From Stagonosporopsis chrysanthemi (lineage: Eukaryota > Ascomycota > Dothideomycetes > Pleosporales > Didymellaceae): 64,000 bases of DNA. Shown here in pieces: positions 22,462-33,589 of this stretch (within the stretch, counting starts at the first letter, position 1; every line of letters begins with the position of its first letter). The notes below the pieces were generated by a model. The model made no database searches. It was not told the origin of the DNA and worked only from the letters and a program-made list of their open reading frames with translations. The translations under genes were made by a program, and so were the position numbers. Location: assembly GCA_022560025.1 (NCBI GenBank), contig JAFISE010000021.1, positions 62,001 to 126,000 on the forward strand, given 5' to 3'.

Positions 22462-23433
22462 ATGCCCCGCGCCCCTCCACCCATGACGGATGAGAAGAAG
22501 AATGGCCGTCGCACGCCAACCACGCCCCTCTCCGCATCGCTCGTAGAAAGCGTCGCCGGTTTCAGCGCAGGCGTCGTCTCCTGCCTGGCCGCGCACCCCC
22601 TCGACCTGCTCAAGAACCGCCTGCAACTAAACACTGCCTCGCGCTCACAGCTCGGCGACTCCCTCCGTATCCTGCGCAATGTCGTGCGCGACGAGGGCGG
22701 CGCCTCAGCCCTCTACCGCGGGCTGTGGCCTAATCTCCTCGGCAACAGCCTGGGCTGGGGCCTCTACTTCCTGTTCTATGGCAACCTCAAGGACATGCTG
22801 CAATCGCGCAAGCAGCCCGGCGAGGCCCTTGGAAGCGCCGAGTTCTTCAGCGCCAGCATCATCGCGGGCCTCAGCACCGGCTTCTGCACAAACCCCATCT
22901 GGGTTGTGAAGACGCGCATGCTGGAGCGCGGCGCAAACCACCCCTCGGCCTACAGATCCATGCGTGCTGGGCTCGCCCATGTCTATGCCACGCGCGGCCT
23001 GCGCGGTCTGTGGGCCGGCTTCGTCCCCAGCTCGCTCGGCGTCCTGCACGGCGCCGTCCAGTTCTCCATCTACGAGACCATGAAGAAACACCGCGCCGCG
23101 CAGCTCGCGCCCCACGACCGCTTGTCCAACTGGGAGTACATGTACATGTCCGGCGGCAGCAAGCTGCTCGCAGGCGCCATCACGTATCCGTACCAGCCGA
23201 TCCGCGCGCGGCTGCAGCAGTACGAGGCCGCGGCACGGTACAACGGGCTGTGGGATGTGTTGCGCAAGACGTACATGAACGAGGGGTTCTTGGCGTTCTA
23301 CAAGGGCGTGGTGCCGAACACACTGAGGGTTATTCCCACAACCGTCGTGACGTTTTTGGTGTATGAGAATACGAAGATTTATCTGCCAAGGCTGTTTGCG
23401 GAGGATGAGCAGCTGGCGCATGAGGAGGATTGA
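22462..23433 (+). CDS. Mitochondrial carrier, FLX1/SLC25A32 (FAD/folate) type
   Basis: An inner-membrane solute carrier of 323 residues without introns. Three tandem carrier repeats are visible. The first has PLDLLKNRLQ and the EGGASALYRGLWPNLLGN loop. The second has PIWVVKTRML and LRGLWAGFVPSSLG. The third has PYQPIRARLQQY and AFYKGVVPNTLRV. Substitution of the usual acidic residue in repeats two (PIWVVK) and three (PYQPIR) is typical of the FAD/folate carrier subfamily (yeast Flx1, human SLC25A32), which supplies flavin to mitochondrial dehydrogenases. The substrate is inferred from subfamily resemblance only. The start is the first in-frame ATG; an upstream ATG at 22427 is out of frame. 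Confidence 0.88.
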   Translation: MPRAPPPMTDEKKNGRRTPTTPLSASLVESVAGFSAGVVSCLAAHPLDLLKNRLQLNTASRSQLGDSLRILRNVVRDEGGASALYRGLWPNLLGNSLGWGLYFLFYGNLKDMLQSRKQPGEALGSAEFFSASIIAGLSTGFCTNPIWVVKTRMLERGANHPSAYRSMRAGLAHVYATRGLRGLWAGFVPSSLGVLHGAVQFSIYETMKKHRAAQLAPHDRLSNWEYMYMSGGSKLLAGAITYPYQPIRARLQQYEAAARYNGLWDVLRKTYMNEGFLAFYKGVVPNTLRVIPTTVVTFLVYENTKIYLPRLFAEDEQLAHEED

Positions 23434-24152
23434 AATGCACGTTGAATGTGGTCAAGGGTAGGGGGATTCCATCTTAGAAATCTATAGACGGGTGTGTTGG
23501 CAGCATACAGCATAGCGATGCATGTTGAAATGGGTGGTGGGCGTTTGGCTGATAAACTGTCTTGTCAATGTAGAGAGACGAAGATACTCTGGTAATCACT
23601 GTGTCGAATCTGCCAGCATATCGAAAGACAAAGGTGCCTGTACTCTACATATTTTAGCTTGTGTATGGACTACGATCGCCGACATCGGACTTGTTATTCA
23701 TCAATCACAACAACCCTACTTCTCTCAGCTGTGCCTTACACCCTCGGCACCAAATAAAGCCAGATGCAACGCCAGCGTCCAGTATGAAAAGAGCAGCAAA
23801 TCCTCAAGCAATGCATGGAGAAGTGGGGAAGAATATCACCTTCCGGGCCTAGTGCAGTGGGGCCATCTTCTCCGCACCTGGCCGCACACGCCTATCGCGG
23901 CGCCTGATAACGTGTGGACGTTGACAGAGAGAAACACCACTTATTGGTCTGAATTGAAAGCATGGTCGACTTGCCGTGCTCTGCAAATCTACCAATTGTT
24001 GCAAAGCGTGCAGAAGAGCCGAGCTGGAGTCACGGTGCGCAATGGACGTACATAACCCCGCTGGACCCTGTCCGTGAGGACCGGCATCGTTGACGACCTC
24101 CTCGTTCTTTCTGCTACCTCTTGTGGTGTCCAATTGATCTCTGGAATCCACA
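23434..24152. other. Intergenic region upstream of the amine oxidase
   Basis: It contains the carrier terminator and the amine oxidase promoter. The ORF at 23522-24055 has no recognisable features. A pyrimidine-rich stretch lies just before the ATG at 24153. Confidence 0.6.
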
Positions 24153-26371
24153 ATGGCTCTCGATCGCCTCAAGCAGGCCGCTTCACACATCACTGGCCGC
24201 GTTGCGCCACCACACCCCTTCGATCCGCTCTCGGAACTTGAGATCGAGGCGGCGGTGGTACTGGTTCGCAAAGATCACCCGGATGTCTTCTTCAATGCCG
24301 TCACGCTATGGGAGCCGCGCAAGGCGGACATGCTGGCTTGGATCCAGGCCCCTGACGTCGCGCCCCGACCGCACCGTGTGGCAGACGTCGTGTGCATTGG
24401 ACGCGGCAGCAAGGTGTACGATGCGAATGTCGACCTGACCGAGAGCAAGGTGTTGAGCTGGGAGCTGACTGAAGGCGTGCAACCACTCATCACCATGGAG
24501 GATCTGCAAATCGTGGAGACCATCGTCCGGAAAGACGCCAAGGTCATTGAGCAATGCGGGATCTTGGGCATTCCACCTGAGGATATGCACAAAGTGTACT
24601 GTGATCCATGGACCATTGGGTATGATGAGCGGTTTGGCACGAACGTTCGCCTTCAGCAGGCGCTGATGTACTACCGCCCTCATGTTGATGACAGCCAGTA
24701 CAGCTACCCGCTTGACTTCTGTCCGATCTACAACGCGGATACACAGGAGATCATTCATATTGATATTCCGCCCGTGCGGAGGCCGTTGAATACGGCACCG
24801 CCGAATAACTACCACGCAGCTGCGATTGAGAAAGAAGGCGGGTTCAGGACTGACTTGAAGCCGATTCACATCACGCAACCGGAGGGTGTTAGCTTCAAGA
24901 TGGACGGCAGGTATATCACCTGGGCAAACTGGAACCTGCATGTTGGGTTCAACTACCGCGAGGGTCTGGTCTTGAGCAACATCACTTTCAACGACAAGGG
25001 CACAAAGAGGGACACGTTCTGGCGCCTTTCGCTCGCGGAGATGGTAGTGCCGTACGGAAACCCGGAGCATCCTCACCAGCGCAAGCACGCCTTCGATCTG
25101 GGCGAGTACGGCGGTGGCTACATGACCAACTCACTGAGCCTGGGCTGTGACTGCAAAGGCGCAATCCACTACATGGACGCGGCCTTTGTCAACCGCGCGG
25201 GTCAGGCCACGACCATCAAAAACGCCATCTGCGTCCACGAAGAAGACGCGGGCATCCTTTTCAAACACACCGACTTCCGCGACGACAGCGTCACCGTAAC
25301 CCGCGCCCGCAAACTCATCATCTCGCACGTCTTCACCGCCGCAAACTACGAGTACTGCGTCTACTGGATCTTCCACCTCGACGGCACCATCCAGCTCGAG
25401 ATCAAACTGACCGGCATCCTCAACACATACGCCATGCTCCCCGGCGAGGACACAAAGGGATGGGGCACAGAAGTGTACCCGGGCGTCAACGCACACAACC
25501 ACCAGCACCTGTTCTGTCTGCGCATCGACCCGCACATCGACGGGCCCAACAACACCGTCTTCATGGTCGACGCGGCGCGCGGCGAGGGCGAAGTCGGCAG
25601 TGCAGAGAACAAGTACGGCAACGCGTTCTACGCGAAGAAGACCAGGCTGGCGACCCCCGAGCAGGCCGCGACCGACTACAACGGCGCCACGAGCCGCACG
25701 TGGGACATGTGCAACGAGAGCAAGATCAACCCGTACAGCAAGAAGCCCGCGAGCTACAAGCTCGTCAGCAGAGAGGTGCCGGAGCTGCTCCCCAAGGCGG
25801 GCGGGCTGGTGTGGAAGCGCGCCGGGTTCGCGCGGCACGCAGTCCATGTTACAAAGTGTGAGTCCCCTCGCCCTCTCTCTCTCCCATTCTCTCCCCCTTC
25901 ACTTCCTCACCCCAACACCCCCTCTCCCGTCCCCGCCCCTAACCCCCCTTCCCAGACGACGACACCCAAATCCACCCAGCCGGCCGCCACGTCCCGCAAA
26001 CCAGCGGCGACCCGTCCCCCGGCCTCCCCGCGTGGATCGCCGCGAACCCGTCCGCCGACCTGTCCAACACCGACATCGTGCTGTGGCACACTTTCGGGCT
26101 GACGCATTTCCCGGCGCCCGAAGACTTCCCCGTCATGCCCGCCGAGCCCATGTCGCTGCTGTTGCGGCCCCGCCACTTCTTCACCCGCAACCCCTGTCTG
26201 GATGTGCCGCCCAGTTACTGCAGTGTGCCGAGTGGCGTGCGGCAGGGCGCGGGCTTGGTGGATCGTGTGAGCACGTTGGCGTTTGGCGAGAAGGAGACGA
26301 GTGCGGCGCAGGGGAGGGCGCTGGGGGAGGCGGCGTGTTGCGAGGGGGGTAAGTTTGGGGCGGGGGTGTAG
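24153..26371 (+). CDS. Copper-containing primary amine oxidase
   Basis: Oxidises primary amines to aldehydes with release of ammonia and H2O2, using Cu and a self-made topaquinone cofactor. Two exons, 24153-25857 and 25956-26371, give 706 residues. The TPQ site is ANYEYCVYW (first Tyr is the cofactor precursor). The catalytic-base region is HYMDAAF, and the copper-binding His-x-His is HNHQHLF with a further His in the C-terminal domain (LWHTFGLTHFP). The N-terminal D2/D3 domains are present (HPFDPLSELEIEAAV near the start). Length fits the family. No signal peptide and no obvious C-terminal peroxisomal tripeptide (ends GAGV). The 98-nt intron is very pyrimidine-rich and its junction restores Lys-Tyr-Asp. 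It probably lets the fungus use amines as a nitrogen source. Confidence 0.93.
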
Positions 26372-26827
26372 TGGGGCGAGGGGGGTTGTGAAAACGTGTG
26401 TGTATGTGTTTGGTTGAGCTGGTGATGATAGCAACTGGTTCAAGAGGAATAGATGGCGGTTGCACCCTTGGTTTTGCGGCGCTGCGGCGACGATTGAAGT
26501 GCAGTTGAGAGAGCGCAGTGGCTCGTTGTCGCGAACGCGGGGACGGCGTGTTTCTCGAATGGCAGCTTTGGAGGGTCTAGGAATGGAAGCTGATGTAACT
26601 TCGAGATAGGCATGTGGTAGCCCTCAGCTGGATTGTGGCAGCACGTGCACACCCGTAGTCCTGCATGGTCGTGTACAGACAGACAGACAGACAGACAGAC
26701 AGATACTTGAAGTAGAAAATCCTCGCCGACTGAGAAACCCAAACTGCGAACCCGTCTCGACTTTGTGCCAGAACCCCACAACGCCATCTGCAACAGCAGT
26801 ACATCACGCCCGCTTCCCCACCCTACC
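26372..26827. other. Convergent intergenic region with an ACAG repeat
   Basis: The 3' flanks of the amine oxidase (+) and FAF1 (-) meet here. The only structure seen is the tetranucleotide repeat at 26675-26702 and a C/T-rich tract next to FAF1. Confidence 0.65.
26675..26702. repeat. (ACAG)7 microsatellite
   Basis: Seven perfect ACAG units in the convergent intergenic region. No coding context. Confidence 0.97.
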
Positions 26828-27772
26828 TCACCTCCTCGGCTTCCCCCTCCCACCTCTCCCCGCCTTCCCCCCTCCCCTCCCTGCTTTCCCCCCTCTACTC
26901 CCCGGCCCCCCCGTAATACCCCTAACATCACTCTTACTCAGCGTCAGCGTGCCGCCCTTGAACCTGCCGACACTGGGAGCGCCGACGCCCCTCTCCCTCT
27001 TGCCCGCGTCGCGCCTCTCCCTCTTCTCCTTCTCGAGAATGACGCCGGCCTCGCGGGCCTCGGCGCGGCGCTTCTCCTCGCCCGTCTTGGCCTTGGACAC
27101 CATGTGCTTGCGCTGCGCCATGGGCATCTTCTTCTGCGTGAAGACGCTGCCGCGCGCGCCGAGCGTTTGCAGGTGCAGGTCGGTGGACTTGTGGCGCAGC
27201 GCGCCCGTCGTGTGCAGCGTGGGGGTGGAGGCGCCCGAGGACGAGGCGGAGAGCATGTGCGAGTCGCGCAGAAGCTTTTGCAGGGCGAGGTCGTTTTTGA
27301 GGTTGGCGGTTTCGGTGGTGTCGTCGGCGTCGGAGGTGGGTTTCTTGGTGGTGGAGGACCTGGTTCGTGGGGCGGCGGCGGGGGCGCTGGAGGTGGGCGG
27401 TTTGGAGGACATGAAGGCGCGTTTTTGCGCGCGGAGGGTGGCTTCGTCGGGCGTGTCGCTGGTTGGGTCGACGTATTCTACGACTTGGACCGCGGGTTCA
27501 GAGTCGCTGAGGCCGGACCAGGCGTCTTCGTCGTCTTCGTCCTCGTCGTCCTCTTCCTCTTCCTCTTCCGCATCCACCACGGGCATCTCCTTGGCCTTGC
27601 GCTGCACGGGCTCGACATCCAGCGGCTTGAACTTTTTCTCAAACGCGCGCCGGAACAGCTCCTGCATGTCTTCGCCCTCGGACCCAGACCCAGACGATGG
27701 CGAAGGCGACCGCGACGGCCTCTCCAGCTCCTCTCTCGTGACGCGCTTCCGTTTGCCGAGCTGCGGTGCCAT
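26828..27772 (-). CDS. FAF1: FAF1-like ribosome biogenesis protein
   Basis: Nucleolar factor for 40S subunit assembly (yeast Faf1). It is 314 residues when started at the ATG 27772 (MAPQLGKRKR); the frame is open 18 codons further upstream, but that extension has no conserved character. It has a basic N-terminus, a Ser/Glu-rich segment with RRAFEKKFKPLDVEP, a long Glu/Asp tract, then a lysine/arginine-rich helix (about 235-275). The diagnostic C-terminal block is VGRFKGGTLTLSKSDVRGI, matching the Faf1 C-terminus, followed by a Gly/Arg tail. Single exon. It is divergent from HIS6, with 184 bases between the start codons. Very high GC makes long antisense ORFs here, which I discard. Confidence 0.8.
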   Translation of the reverse strand: MAPQLGKRKRVTREELERPSRSPSPSSGSGSEGEDMQELFRRAFEKKFKPLDVEPVQRKAKEMPVVDAEEEEEEDDEDEDDEDAWSGLSDSEPAVQVVEYVDPTSDTPDEATLRAQKRAFMSSKPPTSSAPAAAPRTRSSTTKKPTSDADDTTETANLKNDLALQKLLRDSHMLSASSSGASTPTLHTTGALRHKSTDLHLQTLGARGSVFTQKKMPMAQRKHMVSKAKTGEEKRRAEAREAGVILEKEKRERRDAGKRERGVGAPSVGRFKGGTLTLSKSDVRGITGGPGSRGGKAGRGGGKAGRGGRGKPRR

Positions 27773-27956
27773 TGTGTACAACTTCGTGAAGCGTGTTGTA
27801 ACTTGCAAGAACATGCACCACGCCAACCCTCCGCCCCAAAAAAATCCACGCTAGCCAAGCATCACCCATCGGACCCCCGAGCCCGACCCCTCCCCCGCCG
27901 CACGCATCGCCGACTTCCTTTCCCCGCTCCTGCTCAAACCTCAAACCGCATACACC
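27773..27956. promoter_or_regulatory. Shared divergent promoter of FAF1 and HIS6
   Basis: The start codons of FAF1 (-) and HIS6 (+) are separated by only 184 bases, which must contain both core promoters and leaders. A pyrimidine-rich stretch precedes HIS6. I see no clear TATA box or Gcn4-type TGACTCA site. Confidence 0.6.
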
Positions 27957-28897
27957 ATGACCAAATTCCGCCCTTGTATCGACCTGCACGCCGGCAGCGT
28001 CAAGCAGATCGTCGGCGGCACGCTCTCGACGTCCACCCCGTCGGACCTGAAAACGAACTGGACCTCCGAGCACCCCTCCGCATACTACGCCTCCCTGTAC
28101 AAGGAGCACGGGCTCACAGGCGCACACGTCATCATGCTGGGGCCGGGCAACGACGAGGCGGCACAGGACGCGCTGGAGGCGTGGAAGGGGGGGATGCAGG
28201 TCGGCGGGGGCATCAATGAGCGCAATGCGCGGGAGTGGATTGAGCGCGGCGCTGAGAGGGTGCGTGTTCCCTTGTCCTTCTGCACGAGCAATTGCCACTT
28301 GGCACAGAACACGGCTGATCGGGCGCAGTAGGTCATCATCACATCGTACCTCTTCCCGGACGCGGAGTTCAGCATGGACCGCCTGCGCGCCGTGCTCGCC
28401 GCGCTCGACAACGACACGGCCAAGCTCGTCATCGACCTGTCGTGCCGCCGCAAGGCCGACAAATGGTTCGTGGCTACAAACAAGTGGCAGACCATCACCG
28501 ACTTCGAGCTGAACCAAGGTGAGTCGCGAAGCTCTCCTCACCACATACACATGCAACATACACCCCACGCCAGTAGTAGGGACTTGACAAGCTGACGCAC
28601 CACGGCATAGAGAGCATCCACCTCCTCGAACCCCACTGTTCCGAGTTCCTCATCCACGCCGCCGACGTCGAAGGCCTGCAGCGCGGCATCGACCACGAGC
28701 TCGTGTCCAAGCTGAGCGAATGGTGCAGCATCCCCGTCACCTACGCCGGCGGGGGGCGCTCCATTGCCGATCTGGAGCTGGTCAAGGCCCTGAGCGGCGG
28801 GAAAGTGGATCTGACCATTGGGAGCGCCCTGGACATTTTCGGGGGCGAGGGCGTCAAGTTCGCGGACGTGGTGGCGTGGAACAAGGAGCAGCAGTGA
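27957..28897 (+). CDS. HIS6: Phosphoribosylformimino-AICAR-P isomerase (histidine biosynthesis)
   Basis: Catalyses the fourth step of histidine synthesis, the Amadori isomerisation of ProFAR to PRFAR, on a (beta/alpha)8 barrel. Three exons (27957-28259, 28332-28518, 28611-28897) give 258 residues, normal for the eukaryotic enzyme. Seen: FRPCIDLHAGSVKQIVGGT with the catalytic Asp near the N-terminus, phosphate-binding MQVGGGIN and VTYAGGGRS, and the distal half-barrel segment KLVIDLSCRR. The C-terminus KVDLTIGSALDIFGG is also characteristic. The first intron is 72 nt, has no internal stop, and ends CAGTAG; only the second AG works, because the first would place TAG in frame at once. Confidence 0.94.
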
Positions 28898-29333
28898 CGT
28901 GTGGACGACGAAGAGTGTTTGTTGCGTGGGGACGAAGGGATGCAAAGGCGCCAAGGGCAAGTGGGGAGAACTTGTGTGCTGGGAATCAATACTAGTGTTG
29001 CATTGCAAGCACCTGCCTTTGGGTCTACGTAGGACCATGCGTGCGGACCGACAACTCCAAACCCCTCCCATGCCGCAAATCATGACGTCTCTCATCATGA
29101 AGCCAGTGCACCCCACATGCCAAATCAGAGGAGCCGCGCCAGTGGAGTGCGAATGACCTGGGTCTCCACCATCTGCTTTCAATTATACAGCCTGCAAAAA
29201 GACATATCGAGAAAGGTAATCTATGCCGCCCCAGATTGCGAGTCCGACCTCACAGCCATCTACTTCACTCGTCGTCGCCTGCCTTGGTCAGCAAAGACTC
29301 GTCGACCTTCTGACTTTGATATGTTCACCTCTC
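28898..29333. other. Convergent intergenic region between HIS6 and the SNF2-type gene
   Basis: The 3' flanks of two convergent genes. Small ORFs only; nothing recognised. Confidence 0.6.
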
Positions 29334-32300
29334 TTAGACAGCCCTCGGCGTACCAACCGCGCTCGTGACGCCCGTGCTCAGCCCACCAGCCCCACTCGCC
29401 GCATCGTCAAAGTCCTGCCACTCGGGATACTCCTGCGTTGCTTCCCTTAGCTTGTCGACAGCCGTCTGCTCAATCAAGTTGGCGTCTTGGTACAGCAGAC
29501 TGCTGTCCTCGTTGTACAGCCGGCAATTGCTGCACAGCAGCCCGAGATCCTGCCGGAACGCCTTGAGTGACTGGTACTCCTTCTTGTTGATCTTCTTCTT
29601 GACCTGGTTCATGCAAATCGGGTTTTTGATCAGCTGGTAGTAGTCGGGGTAGTCCCACTTGTCTGGCAATTCGATGAAGGGATCGATGATGCCGCGGTTC
29701 GGGATGCCCTCTTCGGTCGACTCCTCCTCGAGATCATTGAGCGCCTCGTACACGTTGTTGACAATCTTTTGCAGCGCGGCGCGTTGCTGCGGTTGTAGTG
29801 TATCCTTGGCAGGTGCTGGGCGACCACGCTTGCGAGGTGCAACATCTCCGTCCAGGGATGCTTCATCGGCCTTGCGCTTCTCAGGCTGCTTCGGCTTCCT
29901 GCCTCGCTTCTTCGGCTGCGGCTCTTCCGAGCTCTCACGCAGCGATGGCACAGGCGACTCCTCTCTCATACCAGACTTGCGCCCGCGCTTGGCTACCCTG
30001 GCTTCTTTACGAGCAATGGCAGCTTCGATGGTGTCTTCGTCATTGTCGACCGCCTCCAGCCATTGCTCTTCTGTAAGACCATCGTCATACTTGACTCGGG
30101 TACGCTCACGAGCGCCGCGACCGACAGGTGTGTCTGCAACCTCTTCGACGACAGGGCCTTCCTCGTTGAGGTAGATGTCAGGAAGCTCGCTCTCACCAAT
30201 CAGACGAGATAGCGGCTTGCCCGGGCCGTATGGATCGGTTGCGAGACGCTGCTTGTCCATCTCCTGGAACAGCTTAAACTCGTCTTCGTTTCGCATCATG
30301 ATCAAGTTCAGGTCGTCATCATCCATCTCTTCCTGCTCGAGGCTCTCGGCGGCTTCCGCAGACTCCAACATGACACGCAGCATGGCGTCACGCTCTTCGT
30401 TTGTCGACTTGTTATCGAACTTACCAGCTTGAATGACCTTGCCGTCCATGTCAAGCTTGTAGTTGGCTCGTTCGAGAATCTTCTCTTCGACGGAGTTCGA
30501 GGTGATGAGACGGAGAATGCGTACTTCGTTCTTTTGACCGATACGATGAGCACGATCCTGAGCCTGCAAATCCTGGTGAGGGTTCCAATCGGAGTCGTAA
30601 ATGATGACTGTGTCGGCAGTCTGCAAGTTCAGACCGAGACCACCAGCACGGGTAGACAGCAAAAAGCAGAAGTAAGGCGAGTTCGGAGCGTTGAAAGCTT
30701 TGAGGAGGTCTGACCGATCGTCGGCCTTGGTCGCGCCGTCCAAACGCATGTACTGCATGCCTCGTAACCGCAGGTAGTCCTCCATGATGTTCATGATCTG
30801 TGTCATCTGGAAGAACATGAGCACACGATGACCTGTTGCCTGGAACTTAGGCAGAATTCGGTCCAGAAGCTCAAACTTGCCGGACGCGCGCCACAAAAGA
30901 TCGTTCGTGCCTCGTGTAGGGTTCATCTGATCTTCAACTTCTTCAAAGACGAACGGATGGTTACAGAGCTTACGAAGCTGCATGAGCATGTTGCTCAGGC
31001 CACGCATGCCTGTCTTGCCGCCCTTGCCGTCGCTGACCATAAGCTTGTTGTGTGTGACAAGCTGTTTGTACAGCTTGGCTTGTAAGGTGGAGAAGTTGCA
31101 CTTGATGACGCGCTCGGTCTTGTCGGGCAAGTCCTTTTCCACGTCCTTCTTTAGACGACGCAGAAGGAAAGGTCGAAGAACCTTGTGAAGACGACGAATA
31201 ACAAGCAATTGCTCTTCTTCGGTCAGTTCCATCTTATCTTGGCCACCAGTGTTGGCGAACGGAGTGTTGAACCACTCGTCGAAGGAGGTCGCAGACTTGA
31301 AGATGGTGGGTAGGACGAAGTTAAGCATGGCCCACAGCTCAGTCAGGTTGTTCTGCAGCGGTGTACCTGTAAGAATGAGACGGAAGCGTGTGGTGTAGTA
31401 CTGAGTGATCGTGCTGCTCAGCTTGGAGTTGGCGTTCTTCATGCGGTGACCCTCATCGACGATCATGTGCACCCACTTGATCTTGCTGAGAATGGGACGG
31501 TCCTTGATAATGAACTCGTATGTGGTGAGCAAGACTTGGAACTGGCCCCAACGAATCTGCTGCTGGAACTGCTTTCGTTGGCTGGGGGGTCCTTTGTACA
31601 CGATCTTCGTGACACTAGGTGCCCACTTCTCGAACTCACTGGTCCAGTTCGTCAGTGTACTCAGCGGAACGATGACCAAGAAGGGTCCAGGTTGTTGCTT
31701 CTTCTCGATGAGATACGTGATCAAACTGATGGTCTGGATCGTCTTTCCGAGACCCATTTCATCAGCCAGGATACCGTTCAGGTTGTTGTTGTACAACGAG
31801 ATCATCCATTGCAGACCCTTGATCTGGTACTCCTTCAGCGTACCACCGACCAGACACGAAGCCTGCTGTGTGACAGTCTCTTTGTTGCGATGTGCGATCT
31901 CATAGTAGTCGGTGCGCTTCTTTCCTGGTCGCCCCTCATCATCCGTGTCGTCGGCCGACTCCTCTTCAGAAGAGACATCGTCGGCGTTGCTGGTCTTGTA
32001 GCGATCGGAATGATTTCGCTGCTGTGCCTTGACGCTTGCGGCAAGTTGCTTCAAGAAGCCATCGGTCTGTTTCAGCAGGTGAGAAATACGTGTATCCTTG
32101 GCCTGTCCCAAGAGCTTGAGGTACGTCTCTTCGTCGTTGGCCTTTAGAGCCTGCAGACGCTGCTTGGCAGTGCGTTCGATACGCTTCTGCTCTTCCTTCT
32201 CGATGTTCTGATGGGTGGTGATCATGATGCGGCCAAGCTTCTGCAGGCGCTGTCGTTGGGCCATACTGGCTTCGTTCAGTTCGGTACGATGCTTCCTGAT

Positions 32301-33264
32301 CGCATCGATGAACTCGTGATGCTTCTTCTTCTCCTTGGTCTCACGAGCGTCGCGCTGCTGCTTCTCGAGCTTTTCGGTAAGGCGAGCTTCGCGCATCGAC
32401 TGCTTCTTGAGCCTACGGTAGACGGTCCGATTGGCAGTCATGGCCAGGTTATCAGCGTGGATCATTTGCTGGGCGATCTCTCTCCGCAGCTTGCGCTGCT
32501 TCTCTAGCAGGTTGAGCTTTTTCTGCTCAATGACCAGCGCCAGCTTAACCTTGCCATCGTCCTCTGGTGCGTCGGTCCTGCTTGTGTCCCATGAGCCAAG
32601 GTTCGCGTTGAATTTCTCCAACTCGGCCTTCCGTGCAGTGATGCGGTTGTACAGGATGATCTCGCGCTCCTTGCGCAGCTCTTGCATGCCTTGTTGAACG
32701 GCATCAATATCAACGCCCTGAGGCATGATGGATGGGAGGTACGGTCGGTTCTTGCGCTGGGTGTGCGAGATGTAGTTCACATCATGGAAAGCCTCGCTGT
32801 TCCAAGGCTCGATGAAAGTATCAGGAAGACGGGGCAGGTTTCGTGGCTCCTGAATAGCTCCGCTGGGCCCGACTGAAGCGCTTGCGGCGCGAGTGGCATT
32901 ATCTAGGACCTGGGAGGCTGCAGCAACGGCGTCAGTGGTGCTCTGTGGCTTCTTAGCCTGCTGGTTGTTGAATAGCTGTTGCATGTTGGCAGGTAATGGA
33001 AGACCCTTGGAGAGATGTTTAAAGGCCGTGATCTGGTTCCGGAGCATGAAAAGCTGTTCCTTGGAAAAGCCGCCCTGGCCACCGCTGGTCGCTGATGTTG
33101 GAGTTTGGCCATCTCCAGAAGGAAGTTGGCCGCCAGCGGCAGGCTGTGCGCTTGCAGAAGGTGTTGCGGAGGAGTTCTCAGCTAGCTTGCCTCCGTTCAT
33201 AGCCATGGCGGCGCCGTTTTGTTGTCCGTTCTGCTGGTCGGTGAGGCTCTGCTGTCGTTGATGT

Positions 33265-33296
<32 letters not shown>

Positions 33297-33589
33297 CTTC
33301 ATCATCTGCTGCTGCTGCATGTATTGATTGCGCTTCTGGACCATGGCGAGTAGGTTACGGGCTTTTATGAGATCCGGATTGGTGTCAGGAACGCCGGCTG
33401 CCTTCATCTGCTGATAACGCTGCGGACAAGTCAGTAACCATTGCGCCGGGCACATGTGAAGGCATGGAAGGGTGAAAGTACCTGAAGGATTTGCGCAACC
33501 TGTTCCTTAGTGAGGTTGGCAGGCAGCTGGCCCTGCCCTTGATTCTGGCCCTGGCCAGACATATCTGGCGTAGCTTGAACGGAAGCCAT
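29334..33589 (-). CDS. SNF2/STH1-type catalytic ATPase of SWI/SNF or RSC
   Basis: ATP-driven nucleosome remodeller. Exons 33589-33482 and 33419-29334 give 1397 residues. N-terminal Gln tract, then a QLQ domain (FSKEQLFMLRNQITAFKHL, about residues 150-190). Next come the HSA and post-HSA helices (about 310-450). The helicase core, about 555-1050, has ADEMGLGKTIQTI as Walker A, VDEGHRMKN as motif II, LTGTPLQNN as motif III, and QAQDRAHRIGQ as motif VI. A SnAC-like acidic segment follows, then two AT-hook-like motifs (KKRGRKPK, RKRGRPAP). A C-terminal bromodomain includes WDYPDYYQLIKNP and a conserved Asn in CRLYNEDSS. Filamentous fungi usually carry separate SWI/SNF and RSC ATPases; QLQ plus AT-hooks plus bromodomain does not settle which this is, so no symbol is given. 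Confidence 0.93.
33260..33320. repeat. CAG/CTG polyglutamine tract in the SNF2-type gene
   Basis: Runs of CTG/TTG on the + strand encode consecutive Gln residues near the N-terminus of the remodeller, broken by His-Gln-Arg. Length is likely variable between strains. Confidence 0.85.

Noticed and set aside
22705..23421. 238-codon minus ORF inside the mitochondrial carrier
   Set aside because: Antisense shadow of a clear carrier gene.
25131..25847. 238-codon minus ORF inside the amine oxidase
   Set aside because: Shadow of the amine oxidase coding sequence; no independent features.
26763..28219. Two long + strand ORFs of 363 and 484 codons across FAF1 and into HIS6
   Set aside because: They are antisense to FAF1 and overlap HIS6 in another frame; composition is GC-driven (Pro, Arg, Gly runs), while FAF1 has family motifs.
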